The notes under the pieces were generated by a model. The model was not told the origin of the DNA. It saw nothing but the letters and a program-made list of their open reading frames with translations, and searched no databases. Source: Nyssa sinensis (taxonomy: Eukaryota > Streptophyta > Magnoliopsida > Cornales > Nyssaceae). Taken from it: a stretch of 64,000 nucleotides of DNA. The DNA is taken from NCBI GenBank assembly GCA_008638375.1, contig CM018051.1:6985835-7049834 (forward strand), in the 5' to 3' direction. The translations under genes were made by a program, and so were the position numbers. Shown here piece after piece: positions 1 through 11,877 of the stretch. Within the stretch, counting starts at the first letter, position 1. The number at the start of each line of letters is the position of its first letter.

Positions 1-369
1 AAACAAATTAAACCTATAATATACAAACAGAACTGTGATATTGTCAACGCGCGCCTCATGATGTTCCAAGTCTTTCTGTTCTGTTCTGGCATGCATGGTT
101 GCCTCGGCCTTAATCTCCGAGCTAAGATTCTTGTCCCAGCGGCGAACCTTCTAAACCTTGTGCCACTCCTTTTAAAAAAACACATAGTTCACGATTAGCA
201 ACGCAAATATATATATATATATATGTATATAATAAATTAATTATAGTGGGATTAGGTTTTCATCAGCAACCTGTTTCAAATTAGTGAATTCTTACCTTCA
301 GTACCCATATAGCTTCTTGTTTCATGAATGCAATAGACATGACCATATGTTTATGCAGACACTGTATTT
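1..369 (-). other. Possible two-exon gene fragment at window edge
   Basis: On the minus strand, roughly 154 down to the window edge reads as an open, fairly GC-rich stretch (KVRRWDKNLSSEIKAEATMH and onward, rich in Glu, Lys and His). It is preceded by an acceptor-like TTTAG. Upstream, 369-292 is a second open stretch ending in VMSIAFMKQEAIWVLK. It is bounded by an acceptor-like TACAG and a good donor (AAG then GTAAGA). The two pieces could be neighbouring exons of a gene continuing left of the window. I do not recognise the protein. Against it: no start codon, no family match, and the second stretch overlaps the foldback at 307-420. A decayed gene is equally possible. Confidence 0.25.
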
Positions 370-414
370 GGTTACTCTCCACATGGTCATGTCTATCGCA
401 TTCATGAAACAAGA

Positions 415-420
<6 letters not shown>
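307..420. repeat. Near-perfect foldback (inverted repeat, ~40-bp arms)
   Basis: The left arm (307-350) is almost the exact reverse complement of the right arm (381-420). Both contain CTTCTTGTTTCATGAATGC and ATAGACATGACCAT in the same relative orientation after folding. The arms differ by a 2-nt bulge, one A/G difference and a small bulge, and are separated by about 30 nt. A transcript from either strand would form a hairpin of plant miRNA-precursor size. An (AT)n run follows at 419-445. The left arm is also part of the exon-like stretch on the minus strand, so the structure looks like a local inverted duplication. I recognise no known miRNA family in the arms. Confidence 0.75.
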
Positions 421-449
<29 letters not shown>

Positions 450-3400
450 TGTTTGGGCGTTGATTAATTTATTTTATATAGTTTTAGCAATGTGTGATTA
501 ATTGCAGGGGCCCGGAATTCCTTGCTAAGTCTTCCTCTCACAAAAATCCAAACTTCAATTAATAAGAGTTCTTCAAATTACAAATCTCAAGAATAGACTA
601 CAGTGTTTAAGCTTGTTGCAAATGATCAGGTGTAACAATGTCTATGAAATTTATTTGTTCCTAATGAATCAACTGTTATTGATTTAATCATTTCATTAAT
701 TAGATGGATCGTCCACCACAATCACACTTCATCGCCACGATCAAATGGTTGTGAAAATGTGATGGATGCACCAAATCATTCCAACAGCAGTAAATAATTG
801 ATCAAGATATATAATCAAGTCAATAATAACCGTTTGATGGGGACACATTGTGTTTATATGCACTATTAGGTTGTGATGATGTGTGATCAAGTTTTGTTTT
901 TCCTTTCTGATTAGTAGTTAGGATATTCTGAGAATTTGTGCGTACTAAACTAAATTCTTCTTTAATCTGGTCAAAGACAAGTTAACCACGCCGAAATTAG
1001 GAGATTCACAGGAGAAATCTTACAGTTTGATCCCAAATAATTGCCAAGGATTGATCCTAACTAAGACATCCGAGTTTACGGCTCATCTCATCTTGCACAG
1101 CAACAAGGAGTAGCTAACATGGTTAAAAGTGCAACAAACTACATCAGCTCATTTATGTTTGAGTCTTGGAGCCAAAACAAACAAACCCTATTGCCAATTA
1201 CTCTGCAGGCTTTAGCTTGTCAAAACTTTGGAGGAAAACAATTACCTTTTTCTAATGTAATGACTAGTCTTGGCTGGGTCATTAGTGAGACAATGACCCA
1301 TTAATGAGATCTTCATTTTCCAAGAAAATTAATTTTCCTGGAAATTGTGACCAAACAGTATAGAAGTTGGTGTCTTGCCCATTTATCTTTGCTTTGTGCA
1401 AGTTTTGCATTAAATGCAGCTCATGAGACAAGGTTCCTTAATCCTCCTCATACATGGGATTTTTTATTAATTTATATATAATGATAGAGAGTGGGAATAG
1501 AACTCATGCAAACTAGGTGGAGAGTGTAAGAATAGAATCAGAAAAAAATTTCATCTAATTTTTATTTTGGGTAATAGATTTACATGTTAAAATCTTGTTC
1601 TTTGCAGCAAAAAGAAGTTCTTTTCATAGAGGGAAACAAAAGCAAGTTCCCCACTTTATTATATTTCTTCCCCACTTTATTATATTTCTTCTTTTTATAT
1701 TATTTTGTTTTGTTTTTAATTTTATTTTTTTTGGATAGATAAAAGACACACTAATCCCAAACTTGCCTTTACCTTTATTGGATTCATTTTGTTTTTCTAG
1801 CCCGAACTTACCCCTAATCTACTTAGCATGTTATGCTTAATTAACGAGCACATGTTATATATGTTTAATTTAAAAAATCATTAATAATCTCAAGTCACTA
1901 ATATTGAGAACTTAAACATATATGTGGGTGATTATGTTTAAATTTAGAGTTGAACCTTCAACTCCTTATTCGAGAGGTAGAGATGATATCATTCAAGCTA
2001 ATGCCTGATGGTTCTTTTTATATAGTTTTTTCTTTATGATTTTATATATATCAAAACTCTTAAGTATTGTGTGTGGGTGAGAAAGAGTAACAATACAAAT
2101 TGATAGTAATGGTAAAAGAAGGGAAATAACAAAATTAATATTGATTGAGGTAATAAGAAAAAACATACTAACTTGGGTTCTAATTAAATTTATGATGTGA
2201 AGAGGAGAAAAAAAAATGAAATAAAATTTATGTAACCGACTCCCATAATCGGAACAGATGTTTAGTTGATCAGTTTAAACTCTTACATTGTCCAAAAACA
2301 AACAATTCGTGTACCCAATGGTCCAAATTATTTGTCAAAAACAAATAGGTAATTGAAGAGAATAGGTGAGGAGAAGGCTTTATGGATAACATTGTCCTTA
2401 ACAGTTGTGACAATTTATAATTATTAAAAGGTAGCGATAAAAATTCCCATATAATAACCCTCACAGAGTAAGTGTGCAGAAATAAAACTATTGGTTTGGA
2501 TAAATTTCTTGGAGAGCTTTGTGCTATTGTTTTAGATGATATTCAAGGTACAACTCTGAAGAAATTAGTTTAACATACTTTTTGCTTATGCTAAATGTAT
2601 GATCTAGATTTATCACTGAGTCATGCATTGTTCTTGCTGATGGCTTTTGCATCCAAAATTTGTTCTTTTTGTTCAAAATATCCATACATACCAAGTCTCT
2701 GTAATGTTTAAAAAAAAACTCACAAAATAGTTATAGAAAGGTGACTTAGAGTTGACAAAATGTCATGTTCCATCAGGTCTCTTTTCTTAATGAGATAAGT
2801 TTGAGGAGAAAATAAAGGTAGGTGGGTTGAGAAGGGAGGAGATACCAAAACCTTGACACGAGTTCGGGACAAGGGTTTAGATACCTCGCCTCTGTTATAT
2901 TTTAAATTATATAAATTTACTTCAACATTTTCGTATTATTTTAAATATTATCATATATATATCTAAATGTGTATGTGTGTGTGTGTGTGTAGATATATAT
3001 ATATATATATATATTTGTATAGTAATAATATTAATTGATTAGTTTTAATATTTAAAATTTAATTAATTTTTAAATAAAAAGGTGACGGGATCAGGTAGGG
3101 ATGAGATTTGAGGAGACGGGTAAGACAAGAAAGAAAAAGATTACTTTTAAATGAGTCAAGAATAAAAATGGGTTCCCACTCCAAAACCATTGTGTTGTCA
3201 TTCCTAGAGACTAATGTAGAATTGTGCATTTGTGATAGCTCTACCAGAAGATGTAGTGTGCCAATCCATGAAAAAAGGGGAAATGAAAATTACCAGTAGA
3301 CTGTCCAAAACTCATTTGACAAAAAGGACCATTCTTGATCTCTTGTTACCTGTCTGATTCCTGATCTCTTTATCACTCTAGCACTCCAAAAGATCATTAT

Positions 3401-3857
3401 TGCAATTGATATTAATCTTGAAGGACAATTTAATTAAATTGCATTCAATTGATTTAAGTGGCATTCAAAGCACACTGTCAGGAGTCACGACCCATGCATG
3501 ATGTCTCTGATCTGATCATCTTTTAATGACCACTTTCAATTAATGCCATTCATTACATATTTGTCTCAATGGGTGCATAGGCTTAATGGTGACTTTCAAT
3601 TGTAGTGGCCATGTTGTAACTCTCCCTGTAGAAATGATCGTATTTTGGTCTAGGTTTTGGAATGGGTGAGAAAGTGATCCATGAATGAGGTTTTCACTTA
3701 ACCAAATATATAGCTCACTCTGAATAAATTAACAGCCAAATAATAACAATAATTTATTAGGATTAATGCATGCAGACCATTAGCAAGCGTGATTGAGCTG
3801 TAAAAAAATTAAAATTAAAATTCAAGCGTTTTGAGTTCAAGTATCCTTTATGTCGAT
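421..3857. other. Gene-free AT-rich intergenic DNA
   Basis: No supportable gene. Open frames here are short and have no family features. Minor structures are (AT)n at 419-445 and about 2991-3014, a (GT)n run near 2970-2990, and a 22-bp direct duplication (TTCCCCACTTTATTATATTTC twice) near 1648-1690. A short 8-bp stem (GGGTCATT/AATGACCC) lies near 1276-1300. Confidence 0.6.
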
Positions 3858-4290
3858 CTTTGAAAGTTAGAATTTAAAGGGTGGGAGAACTTAAAGGCCG
3901 TTCGATCTTTGAAAGTTAGAACTTAAAGGGTGGGTCTAGTCTCACTAAGAAGGAAACTTAGTCTGGATACGCGTAAGTTGGCCCATAATACTCTTTAAAA
4001 AAAATAATAAATTTCGTAAGTTAGGTCCAGAATATCCCTTAAAAAAATAATAATTTTTCCTAAAAAGGGGTGGGAGAACTTAAAGGGTTAGTCTGGTCCT
4101 CATGAAGAAGATAACTTAGTCTGGTGTGCGTAAGTTGGCCCAAAATACCCCTTAAAATAAAAAGGGGTGGGAGAACTTAAAAGACAGCCCTCTTTTAAGG
4201 ATAGGCCTTGACCCTCACGGAAAGGGGGACTTAATCTAGTACACGTAAGTTGGGCAGAATACCCCTAAAAAAAATAATAAATTTTCCTAA
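3858..4290. repeat. Diverged tandem array, unit about 110-140 bp, three or more copies
   Basis: Recurring blocks are visible: GGGTGGGAGAACTTAAAGG, then AACTTAGTCTGGTACGCGT-like, then GTAAGTTGGCCCAAAATACC, then CCTTAAAAAAAATAATAAAT. They recur in the same order at about 3905-4025, 4068-4160 and 4165-4290, with partial copies at the left edge (ATCTTTGAAAGTTAGAA at 3858 and 3905). Substitutions and small indels make the copies old. No coding potential is seen. Confidence 0.7.
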
Positions 4291-5984
4291 AAAGTGATGT
4301 TATACACAACAATTTTTCTTCTTTTAACTTTTTGTCTCTTACAATTCGTTTGAAAATTTTGAAGAGAGAGAGAAAAAAAAAAAGGAACTAATAACTTAAA
4401 ATAGAAGAAAAAAGAAAAGAAAATAAAGTATTTATCTTTAGCTTATTTGAATATTTAAGACAGAAATGAGAAGAAAATAAAAATTTCTTGTTGGAATAAT
4501 AATTAGGAGACGGAAAAAAAGTGTATAAATTATTTGACAAGTAAATTCATTTTATTAAAAAAATCCTATTGTTTAACACAAATATTTTAGGGTATATTTG
4601 GTCATTTAGAAAAATCAATAAAATAGGTTATTTTCTCTCTAAATTTATCCATTTTTAGAGAGTTTAAAAAAGTGTTCTAATTTTTCCTCTAAATCTTTTT
4701 TTTTTCCTTTTATTTAAACAATTCAAACAAATTATTTATTTAACACTCCATCTCAAACGGTTAAACATCAAGTAAAAGGGTGAGAGAACCCGTTATATGT
4801 AACAATTTTCTTTTAAAAATCTTTGATATAAAGCCTTTTATAAGATACAAAATTACTCACATTATCATTAATTCCTTGATTTTGATGTAAATAGCAATGA
4901 TATGTTATTTAAGTCACATTTAAAGCATTTTCTTGAATCTTTTTATGACCATCTAATCAATGCCAACAATGATAGTATAAGCCAATAAGGGTGTGAATCA
5001 GTGGGTATATAATATGGGCTTCAAAGTTACCAATATTAGGTGTGGGATTTTTTCTGACTTTCCCTAAAAATTAAGCCCAATGTGATTATGATATGGGAAT
5101 TGGCGATAAAAGTGACTAAATGAATGACATTTTTATTGCCCAAACAAACAGTGTAAAAGTTTGGCCGTGTCATTTTTTCTTGTTTAGTTTGTGGGGTTTT
5201 CGCATTAAATGCTTTTGGCATTCTGCACTAACTTTTTTAAACTTCTTTCAACTTTTAAAAATTAAAACTAATCCACTAATATTATTAAAAATATAAATTT
5301 ATATTTATATATATACACACACAAATAATATATACATAATATATATGTAAATATTATACATATACATATATTTAGATTTATATATGTAAAAGTATTTAAT
5401 AAATTATAAAATATTTAAAAAATATTTATATAACTTAAATATATAACCAGAACAGAAGTATCTTTCTTACTTTGTCATTGAAGCCTTTGTCAAATTTTAA
5501 TATTTTCTTCTATACTTACCCACTCCGTTTATATTTTTTTTCAAACTCGTTTTATTCAGGAGTGGAGTGGAATGGGGCATTTTACCATCACTAAATTTAG
5601 AGTTTCTGTAGATTGATCTTGGATTTGATTTGGCCATTGGACTGAGCTGTCCTCATTTTGTTTTGAATTGTGGTACTGCTACTGTAGCAGTGGAAACTCT
5701 AAACTGGCTTCTTTCTAAATGGGGCTTCAACAGAAGAGACAGAGCCTTGCCAGATTGAGTACATTGAACCTCATTTTGCCCAGTTCATGAAATTTTTAAA
5801 GGCCCATTGAGCTTACATTGCCAGATAACAAGTACTTAAAATAGTTACTGTTAGACTAAAACAGCTCCAACATTTTTTTGTACTAGATTCCCCAAATACA
5901 ATATTGGATGATTAAAAAAAAAATTATCTTTTTATAGAATGATTTTATCATTCCTAACAACTGTTGTGTAAAAGCAATCAAACA
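4291..5984. other. Gene-free AT-rich intergenic DNA
   Basis: No gene seen. A short near-direct repeat (GTTATACACAACAATTTTTC near 4294 and GTTATATGTAACAATTTTC near 4791) brackets a purine-rich block and may mark an old insertion. A TA-rich low-complexity block lies at about 5280-5450. Confidence 0.5.
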
Positions 5985-6345
5985 AATAATAAATTGATCT
6001 CAAACGAACAAAAACATAACAAAACGAACAGAGAAGACACAAGATTTACTGTGTTTGACAAGATATCTACGTCCATAGACAGCAATGATTAATTTACTGT
6101 GTATCAAAGAGATTACAAAGAACAAAAACTACCAAAACTCGAAACCTCTTATTCATCAATAACGACTCTCATCTCTCTCCTTCAAAATTCTGAAAAGATA
6201 ATACCCTTATATAAATGAGTCACAGCATAAGAAAAAAAATTAACCCAAAAACAAAAGCGGGTCAAAACACATTGCCCATTTTTTAGGGTCGTCTCAGTTC
6301 GCAAACGAATCATTAAGAATCCGGATGAATTCATGACAACTACCC
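5985..6345. mobile_element. LTR-retrotransposon (LTR-like) fragment
   Basis: The stretch ACAAGATTTACTGTGTTTGA, then GATATCTACGTCCATAGACA and later GAGATTACAAAGAACA resembles a decayed form of a motif common in plant LTRs (a transcript-start region reading roughly 'acaagaattacgtggttcggc...cctacgtccacgg'). No internal coding region or second LTR is seen. The call rests on remembered motif similarity only, so a decayed solo LTR is an inference. Confidence 0.4.
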
Positions 6346-6820
6346 AATAGTAACTATTAATAGAATTGAAGCATTAGCTTTTCATGAAATAACTTGTCTC
6401 TTTATCTTATATTTCTCCCTTTTTTTAACCATCATTTGTGAGGATTTCACAATTATCACAATGGCTTTTATTAAACAACTTGATATATATTATTAGCACG
6501 TTCTTTATCAGCTCAAGTTTTTAAAGTAGTTAGTGATCTATCATATATCAGATTTTCGGTTCTAAGAGTTCTTGGGTTTAAGTCTTTCTTCTGTTAATTT
6601 CTCTTCATGTTATATCAAGATCTACATTTTGTTTTGTCAGTGTGACACTCCAAATATACTCTAAACTCTTCACGTACAAGACATAATTGTATATGAAGAA
6701 ATATATTAAGCAGCTTGATATACATTTTTGACTCATTCTCTACTGATTTAAATTTTTATAATAATTGGTAATCCAACAGTTTCATTCAAAATGATGAAAC
6801 AATGAAACTATTTCTTCCAA

Positions 6821-6858
<38 letters not shown>

Positions 6859-7544
6859 TCAACAAACTACAGTTAAGCGACAAGGTTTGACCTTCAAATC
6901 AATCTCCTGGTTTCTGGGTCCTTAGGTTGTTAAAAGCACTCACTAAGAGTTGAAATGATCACATGGAAACTTCAAACCCCAAAAGGTTAATTATAAAGAG
7001 CGAACAGTAGGGATATTATATAACTTTTTGATACAAAGCAAAACTAACCCTTGGTAGGACAAAGATTGAAACAATATTGGGTTTGCTTGTCTTCACTGTG
7101 CAGAGAAGACTTGGTTGATCTGATTTCTATCTGGTTTCTTCTTTGTCACGAGTCAGCCACAAAGCCCTACAAACTACTTTTGAAGCCTCACATCTTGATT
7201 CTTCAAATGAAAACATTTCACTTCATTGGCTAATTAAAGATAGTGCCTAAGGTCCTCTCATCTTGGCTTGAATCTCTATTCACCAAAGTAAATTAAAGTA
7301 CTTTATGTTTGATGTTTTAGAACTTTCATTACTGTCTAATCTTTATCAAACAAGATGATTCCTTTCTTCTTTTGCCAAAATGGGTTGACAAAGAACTATC
7401 AATTCCAACTCCAAGAAGCCACTATATGTGTTTTTCTGTTCCCTCAATTTATCAAATTGTGAATAAAAGCTCAGAAAACTGTAAGTTCAGATGTTAAGTG
7501 AGTACTGATGCCCCCAAATTTTTAATTTCCTTGCAGTTAAGTTA
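6346..7544. other. Gene-free intergenic DNA with an (AT)n run
   Basis: No gene seen. A long (AT)n microsatellite lies at about 6823-6855. Stretches near 6510-6580 and 6870-6960 faintly resemble SINE heads but are too decayed to call. Confidence 0.5.
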
Positions 7545-7708
7545 AAATAGTTAGTTTAATGTACGAGACTTTTGTCGTTGCGAGATTTAAAAAGAGTTAG
7601 ACGCACGCAGTCTTACCCCACAACAGAGAAACTGTTTTCGCGATTCGAATTCGTGACCTCTGAACCACGATAAAATAGTAACTTTACCTTTGTGCTAAGA
7701 CTTATCCT
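7545..7708 (-). mobile_element. Au-type SINE, minus orientation
   Basis: Read on the minus strand from about 7708, the sequence has the tRNA-like head of plant Au SINEs. It starts with CACAAAGGTAAAGTTACT (A-box region), continues with GGTTCAGAGGTCACGAATTCGAATCGC (B box: ATTCGAATC), and then CGCGAAAACAGTTTCTCTG and GGGTAAGACTGCGTGCGTC. The order and spacing match the Au family. It is a decayed copy with no coding capacity. Confidence 0.75.
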
Positions 7709-8340
7709 TTACTTCATGATTGCTGAAAAGAAAATTCAAAACATACCATATGACTATATTCATGCCACAATCAGTTCTTTTCAAAACTTAGTAGGTTAAT
7801 CGGACGGACAAAAATTACTTGATCACCTTTTTAATAGACTTATTTTTCACAATCAACTATTAGAAGAAGTTCTACATCACTTACCATTTTTTTTATTACA
7901 AAAATTAAAAAACTATTATTACTCAAATAAGAAGGTTGCAAGTTAAAAATACTAATCGACCCACTGTTGTTTTTTCTAGGACATGACTTTATAACTATTA
8001 TTTTAGTCTTTTGGTGAATTTTTTTCCCCCCCCTCTTATTCACTCTTATTCTCTGAAAATTATTACTCAGTGTAAATCTTGTTTCTATGAGTGAAGAATA
8101 ACGAAATAAATAAAAAAAATTATTTTGGACATTCTATATCCAAATACACAATCTTGCAATTGATAAGTCCAACTGCAATGCCTCTTCTCCTTCCCTATCT
8201 CTCTCAATTTTAATGATAACTTATTAAGTTGGGGGCAACAAGATCATGTTTTCTTTTGTGACAACAAAAGATGTCCCCCACTATCCCAGAAATCTAACAA
8301 GAGATTAGATAAAGACGTTTTTTGTGTCTGCTTATAATTA

Positions 8341-8373
<33 letters not shown>

Positions 8374-9540
8374 ATATCAACAATGTTAGTAAGAAATCGT
8401 TTGTGTGTATGTCAACTAAACTGTTATGATGTTATCTGTTAAATTTTTTATGACTTTAATTTTCATTTAATGAATAAAAATCTCTTTTACATATAAAAAC
8501 AGTATCTTTATATATAACATATTTCGTGTATGATATACATATATATATATATACACATATGTATACATATATATTAATTAGCAATGAAGACTCGGCAGAG
8601 CAATAAGCATTGCCACTGAAAGCAGGTGAACACATCTTCTTTAGATCTTTTCAATCTGTTTTTTGTTTTGAATGAAGGTCCACAGTCCCCACCTCGACTG
8701 TGCACCCACTAGCATTAAGATTCTCTGCAGCTGGCCGGGTCATTAGATTTGACTAGGACTTCGAACTAAACCCCATTTAATCTCTTAATTATATTGACTT
8801 TCACAACTACATTTATGAGCCAATTTAAGGGAGAAGAAGAGAGACAGAGGGTGGCAACTTGTGAATGTGCAGCTTCTTATCTGGCCTTTATCATCCTTCC
8901 CCCATAGAAATATCGAGACTATTTAAACCCACTTCCGCAGGTCAAATGGTGAGACTAGTTTGCTTGGTAACTTATTACTTTTTTTAAATGAGAGGTCATG
9001 AGCTTTATTCTCACTCTCTTAATAATGGAATGTATAATTTTTGTTTTTCTTTCAATTTTGAATTAGACTTTACCTGTACAAGAATTCTCTCCATTACACT
9101 TTTTTCTGTCAATATAATTTTGGATGTATGTTATATCATGCATATCTTTCTAAATAATTAAATAATAGATATTTGGGTATGCATCAAATGTATCTTTAAA
9201 AAAACTATTAAAAATAATAACGAAGAGGAGCCTTTGAAAAACAAACATGGTCATAGCACATTGCAATTGCGCCCAATTGTCTCTCTTTAACCAAACATCT
9301 TCAAATAAGGACCCAACTCATGTTCATTTTTACAAAACTAACATACCCATCATGGCATCAACATTATTAAAGATAGACAATGCTATATTTTATAAATTTA
9401 TATCTTAGATAATATAATATTAATGTATTAAAAATATATTAATTAAATAATTTAAAATATTACTAAAAATATAATAATATGTTAATATCATTTTATTTGA
9501 GATAAAAATTTGTTATACAATATTAGAAAGTGTTAGGGTA
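7709..9540. other. Gene-free intergenic DNA with a hairpin and AT repeats
   Basis: No gene seen. A stem-loop at about 8230-8281 pairs TGGGGGCA with TGTCCCCCA and contains an inner perfect hairpin (TCTTTTGT/ACAAAAGA). (AT)n tracts lie at about 8341-8362 and 8537-8552. Confidence 0.5.
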
Positions 9541-9745
9541 TGTTTGTTAAGGTTTTCAAACACAAATTTTTAATTTTAAAATGTGAGATACACGTTTGGC
9601 AAGTTATTAATTTTAAATTTTTTTAATTTTTTATAATTTAAATTATCATATTTAAATATATTTTTATAATGTTTAAAATATTAATTACAAAATTTTTAAA
9701 AATATATTTTTAAAAATTATATCTGAATTATTATTCAAAAACAGC
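9541..9745. mobile_element. AT-rich MITE-like repeat, family F1 copy 1
   Basis: This is closely similar along its length to 23880-24086: TTTTAATTTTAAAA(T/C)G(T/C)G, then AATTTTTT(A/-)TAA, AATATCATAT(T/C)TAAATATAT and TTAATTACAAAATTTT. The same outer motif (AAAACGTGAGATA.GCGTTTGG) appears inverted at 49500-49640. The ends carry the 'GTTTGG/CAAAAACAG' motif common in plant DNA-transposon derivatives. It is non-coding. Confidence 0.55.
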
Positions 9746-11298
9746 TTAAAGCATTACTCATTAACTATCAAGATCACAGATATACAGACCATTTACAAGA
9801 GTGTGACAAAACATAGTGAGAGAAAGCACCAAAAAAATATAAAAAACAAAAAACCTGAGTGTTAATTGACAATGTTGGAAAATGTACCTTCTGTAACAAA
9901 AAGAAGATTTAAATACTCATTAAAGCCCATTAAACCAACAGTATCTCACCAATTTGATTGCAGTAGTTTTCAAATCCCAACATCAATATTTTCCCACCAA
10001 AAGAAGTACATCTCGAAGGCAAAGCCAGGGAAAGATTTTGACCAACTCCTGGGGACTTGTTCATCCACAATGGGCCACACTTCTCTACAATTAATCCTCC
10101 CTAACATATAATCTAGGCACCAATAGAAACTTGCCACTTAAATAAATAAAAAATTCCCTTAAAATAAAAATAAAAAAACCAAATTCACAAAAAATTGATT
10201 CCAATAAGTTTTTTTTAGAAAAATCCAATACTTCCAAGAAATACATTCAAAATAATGTAACAGTATTAGATTGAGAGTATACAGTTAATTTAATACTACT
10301 AGTACATTATGTGAATGCATTTTTAGACCAATTTTTAAAAAGAGTAATATTACATATATTTAAAAAAATTTATTTACTTATTGACAAGAATATCCATAAT
10401 TCTCTTTTTAATCTAAAGAAAATAATCAAATTTATTCATTCATTTCAAAAATACCCTTAAAAACTAAGCATGTAAAAATAAATAAATAATTAAATGTAAG
10501 TATAGCAAGCATTTCTATTATAAAACATATAATATTAATTATTTTTATAAGACTTATCTCCCAAGCAAGGAAAATAAACTTCTTCTATACACCATGCCTG
10601 CACCAACTCAAGTTCCCAGTCAGGGCAGATGCACAGAGGACAATTGGGGTCATACTCTTCCAAAAATTTTGATTTATATTTTTGAATTTTAATTTTATTA
10701 AAATATTTTACCAAAATAAAACTTGACTATCTCAAATTTTTTGATAGTCGTATAAATTCTTTTAAATTTTAATATTCTCAATCCGACTCTCCTAATTAAA
10801 ATTTTTAGATAAGGATAAGTTTTATAAATCTAAATAATATGCTTTCATTTAATTTTTGAAAAATGTTATAATTCTTACATATGTATTCTAAGTTTTGCAT
10901 ATTAAATAATACGACATTATGTGTTACGAAAATACGTGTCACATTATTTAAAATAAAAAAATTGAAATATGTATTTAAGAAGGTGTTAAGTCATATCCAA
11001 TAATTACTCAAACTTAAAATTAAATTAAAATTCTCAAAAAATCTTCTTTAAACATAAACTCATCAAAATAATACTAAATTCATTATTATTCAAATTCAAA
11101 CTCAAATTCACATTAGTATTTTAAGTACAAGATAAAAGATTCAAAAGTTTAATATCAAATAAAAAAATTTGACTAATCTTTAAAGATGTCCGAACATTAC
11201 TCTTAATTTTTACACTACAAAATGTTTTTTTATATTAAAGTGGCATGATTTTATTAGCCACTAGAACATACAGGATTCATCATTACACGTGCAAAAAC
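9746..11298. other. Intergenic DNA downstream of the OVATE gene
   Basis: No supportable gene. One 81-codon open frame (9866-10111) has no recognisable features. The sequence is AT-rich. The part near 11200-11298 is probably the 3' region of the minus-strand OVATE gene. Confidence 0.5.
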
Positions 11299-11877
11299 CT
11301 AAACGTCACGTGACTTGTTTACAGTAAGCAGTTTGGGCGAACCACTCCTCACTGAGAACACCCCGTTCCAGATCTCCGTGAAAGCTCGAACAATGATTCC
11401 ATGGTGGTAAGGCGAATTCAGCTGCAAGAAACAGTTGAGAAGCTCCCGAAGATCGTCCTTCGAATAAATCTCCTTCTCCAATATCATCTGAAGCATCGAG
11501 CGTCGGAAATCCAGATACGGGTCATCTGATTCTTTCTCCACCGCCACGCTTTCGCCGCCAATCCTGCCGAAGCCCTGAACAGCTCTCAAGCTCCTAATAT
11601 CGGACTCTGCATCGGAGTAACGCAGCGGGGTGTCGATGTTGGGAGAGAAAGTGGTGGTTGTGGTGGTGGTGGTGGCATCCTCTTCGTCGGGGGAGTGGCC
11701 ACCGACTTTGTCCCAGGAGCTTGAAGAAGAGTGATGATAGAGAGTGGCTTTTCGGAAAGTGGATGGTTCGTGCTTTGGTTTTGGGTGGAAGATGTTGGAG
11801 AGTCTTGGCTTTCTGCAACTGCAACCTATGTCAACTGTGACAGTGTTGAGAAGGAGCTTTCTCCTGCTGCTTGACAT
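11299..11877 (-). CDS. OVATE family protein (OFP6/OFP8-like)
   Basis: This is an intronless frame of 192 residues. OVATE family proteins are plant-specific transcriptional repressors that bind TALE homeodomain (KNOX/BELL) and TRM proteins and shape organs, secondary walls and fruits. The C-terminal OVATE domain is plain at about residues 116-174. It begins ESDDPYLDFRRSMLQMI, continues with a Leu-rich DDLRELLNCFLQLNS core and ends AFTEIWNGVF. The N terminus (MSSSRRKLLLNTVTVDIGCS) is typical of the short OFP6/7/8 group. The middle is low-complexity and Ser/Thr-rich, with eight Thr in a row at 69-76 from an ACC-type repeat. The length is normal for the group. The start is the first ATG, preceded by a CT-rich leader. 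The family call is secure. The exact paralogue is inferred from memory of family sequences. Confidence 0.93.
   Translation of the reverse strand: MSSSRRKLLLNTVTVDIGCSCRKPRLSNIFHPKPKHEPSTFRKATLYHHSSSSSWDKVGGHSPDEEDATTTTTTTTFSPNIDTPLRYSDAESDIRSLRAVQGFGRIGGESVAVEKESDDPYLDFRRSMLQMILEKEIYSKDDLRELLNCFLQLNSPYHHGIIVRAFTEIWNGVFSVRSGSPKLLTVNKSRDV

Noticed and set aside
3858..4290. CRISPR-like repeat array
   Set aside because: Units are long, adjacent and diverged with no unique spacers, in a plant nuclear context.
9866..10111. 81-codon open frame beginning MTMLENVPSV
   Set aside because: No family features, no supporting composition change and surrounded by AT-rich repeats. Judged a chance frame.
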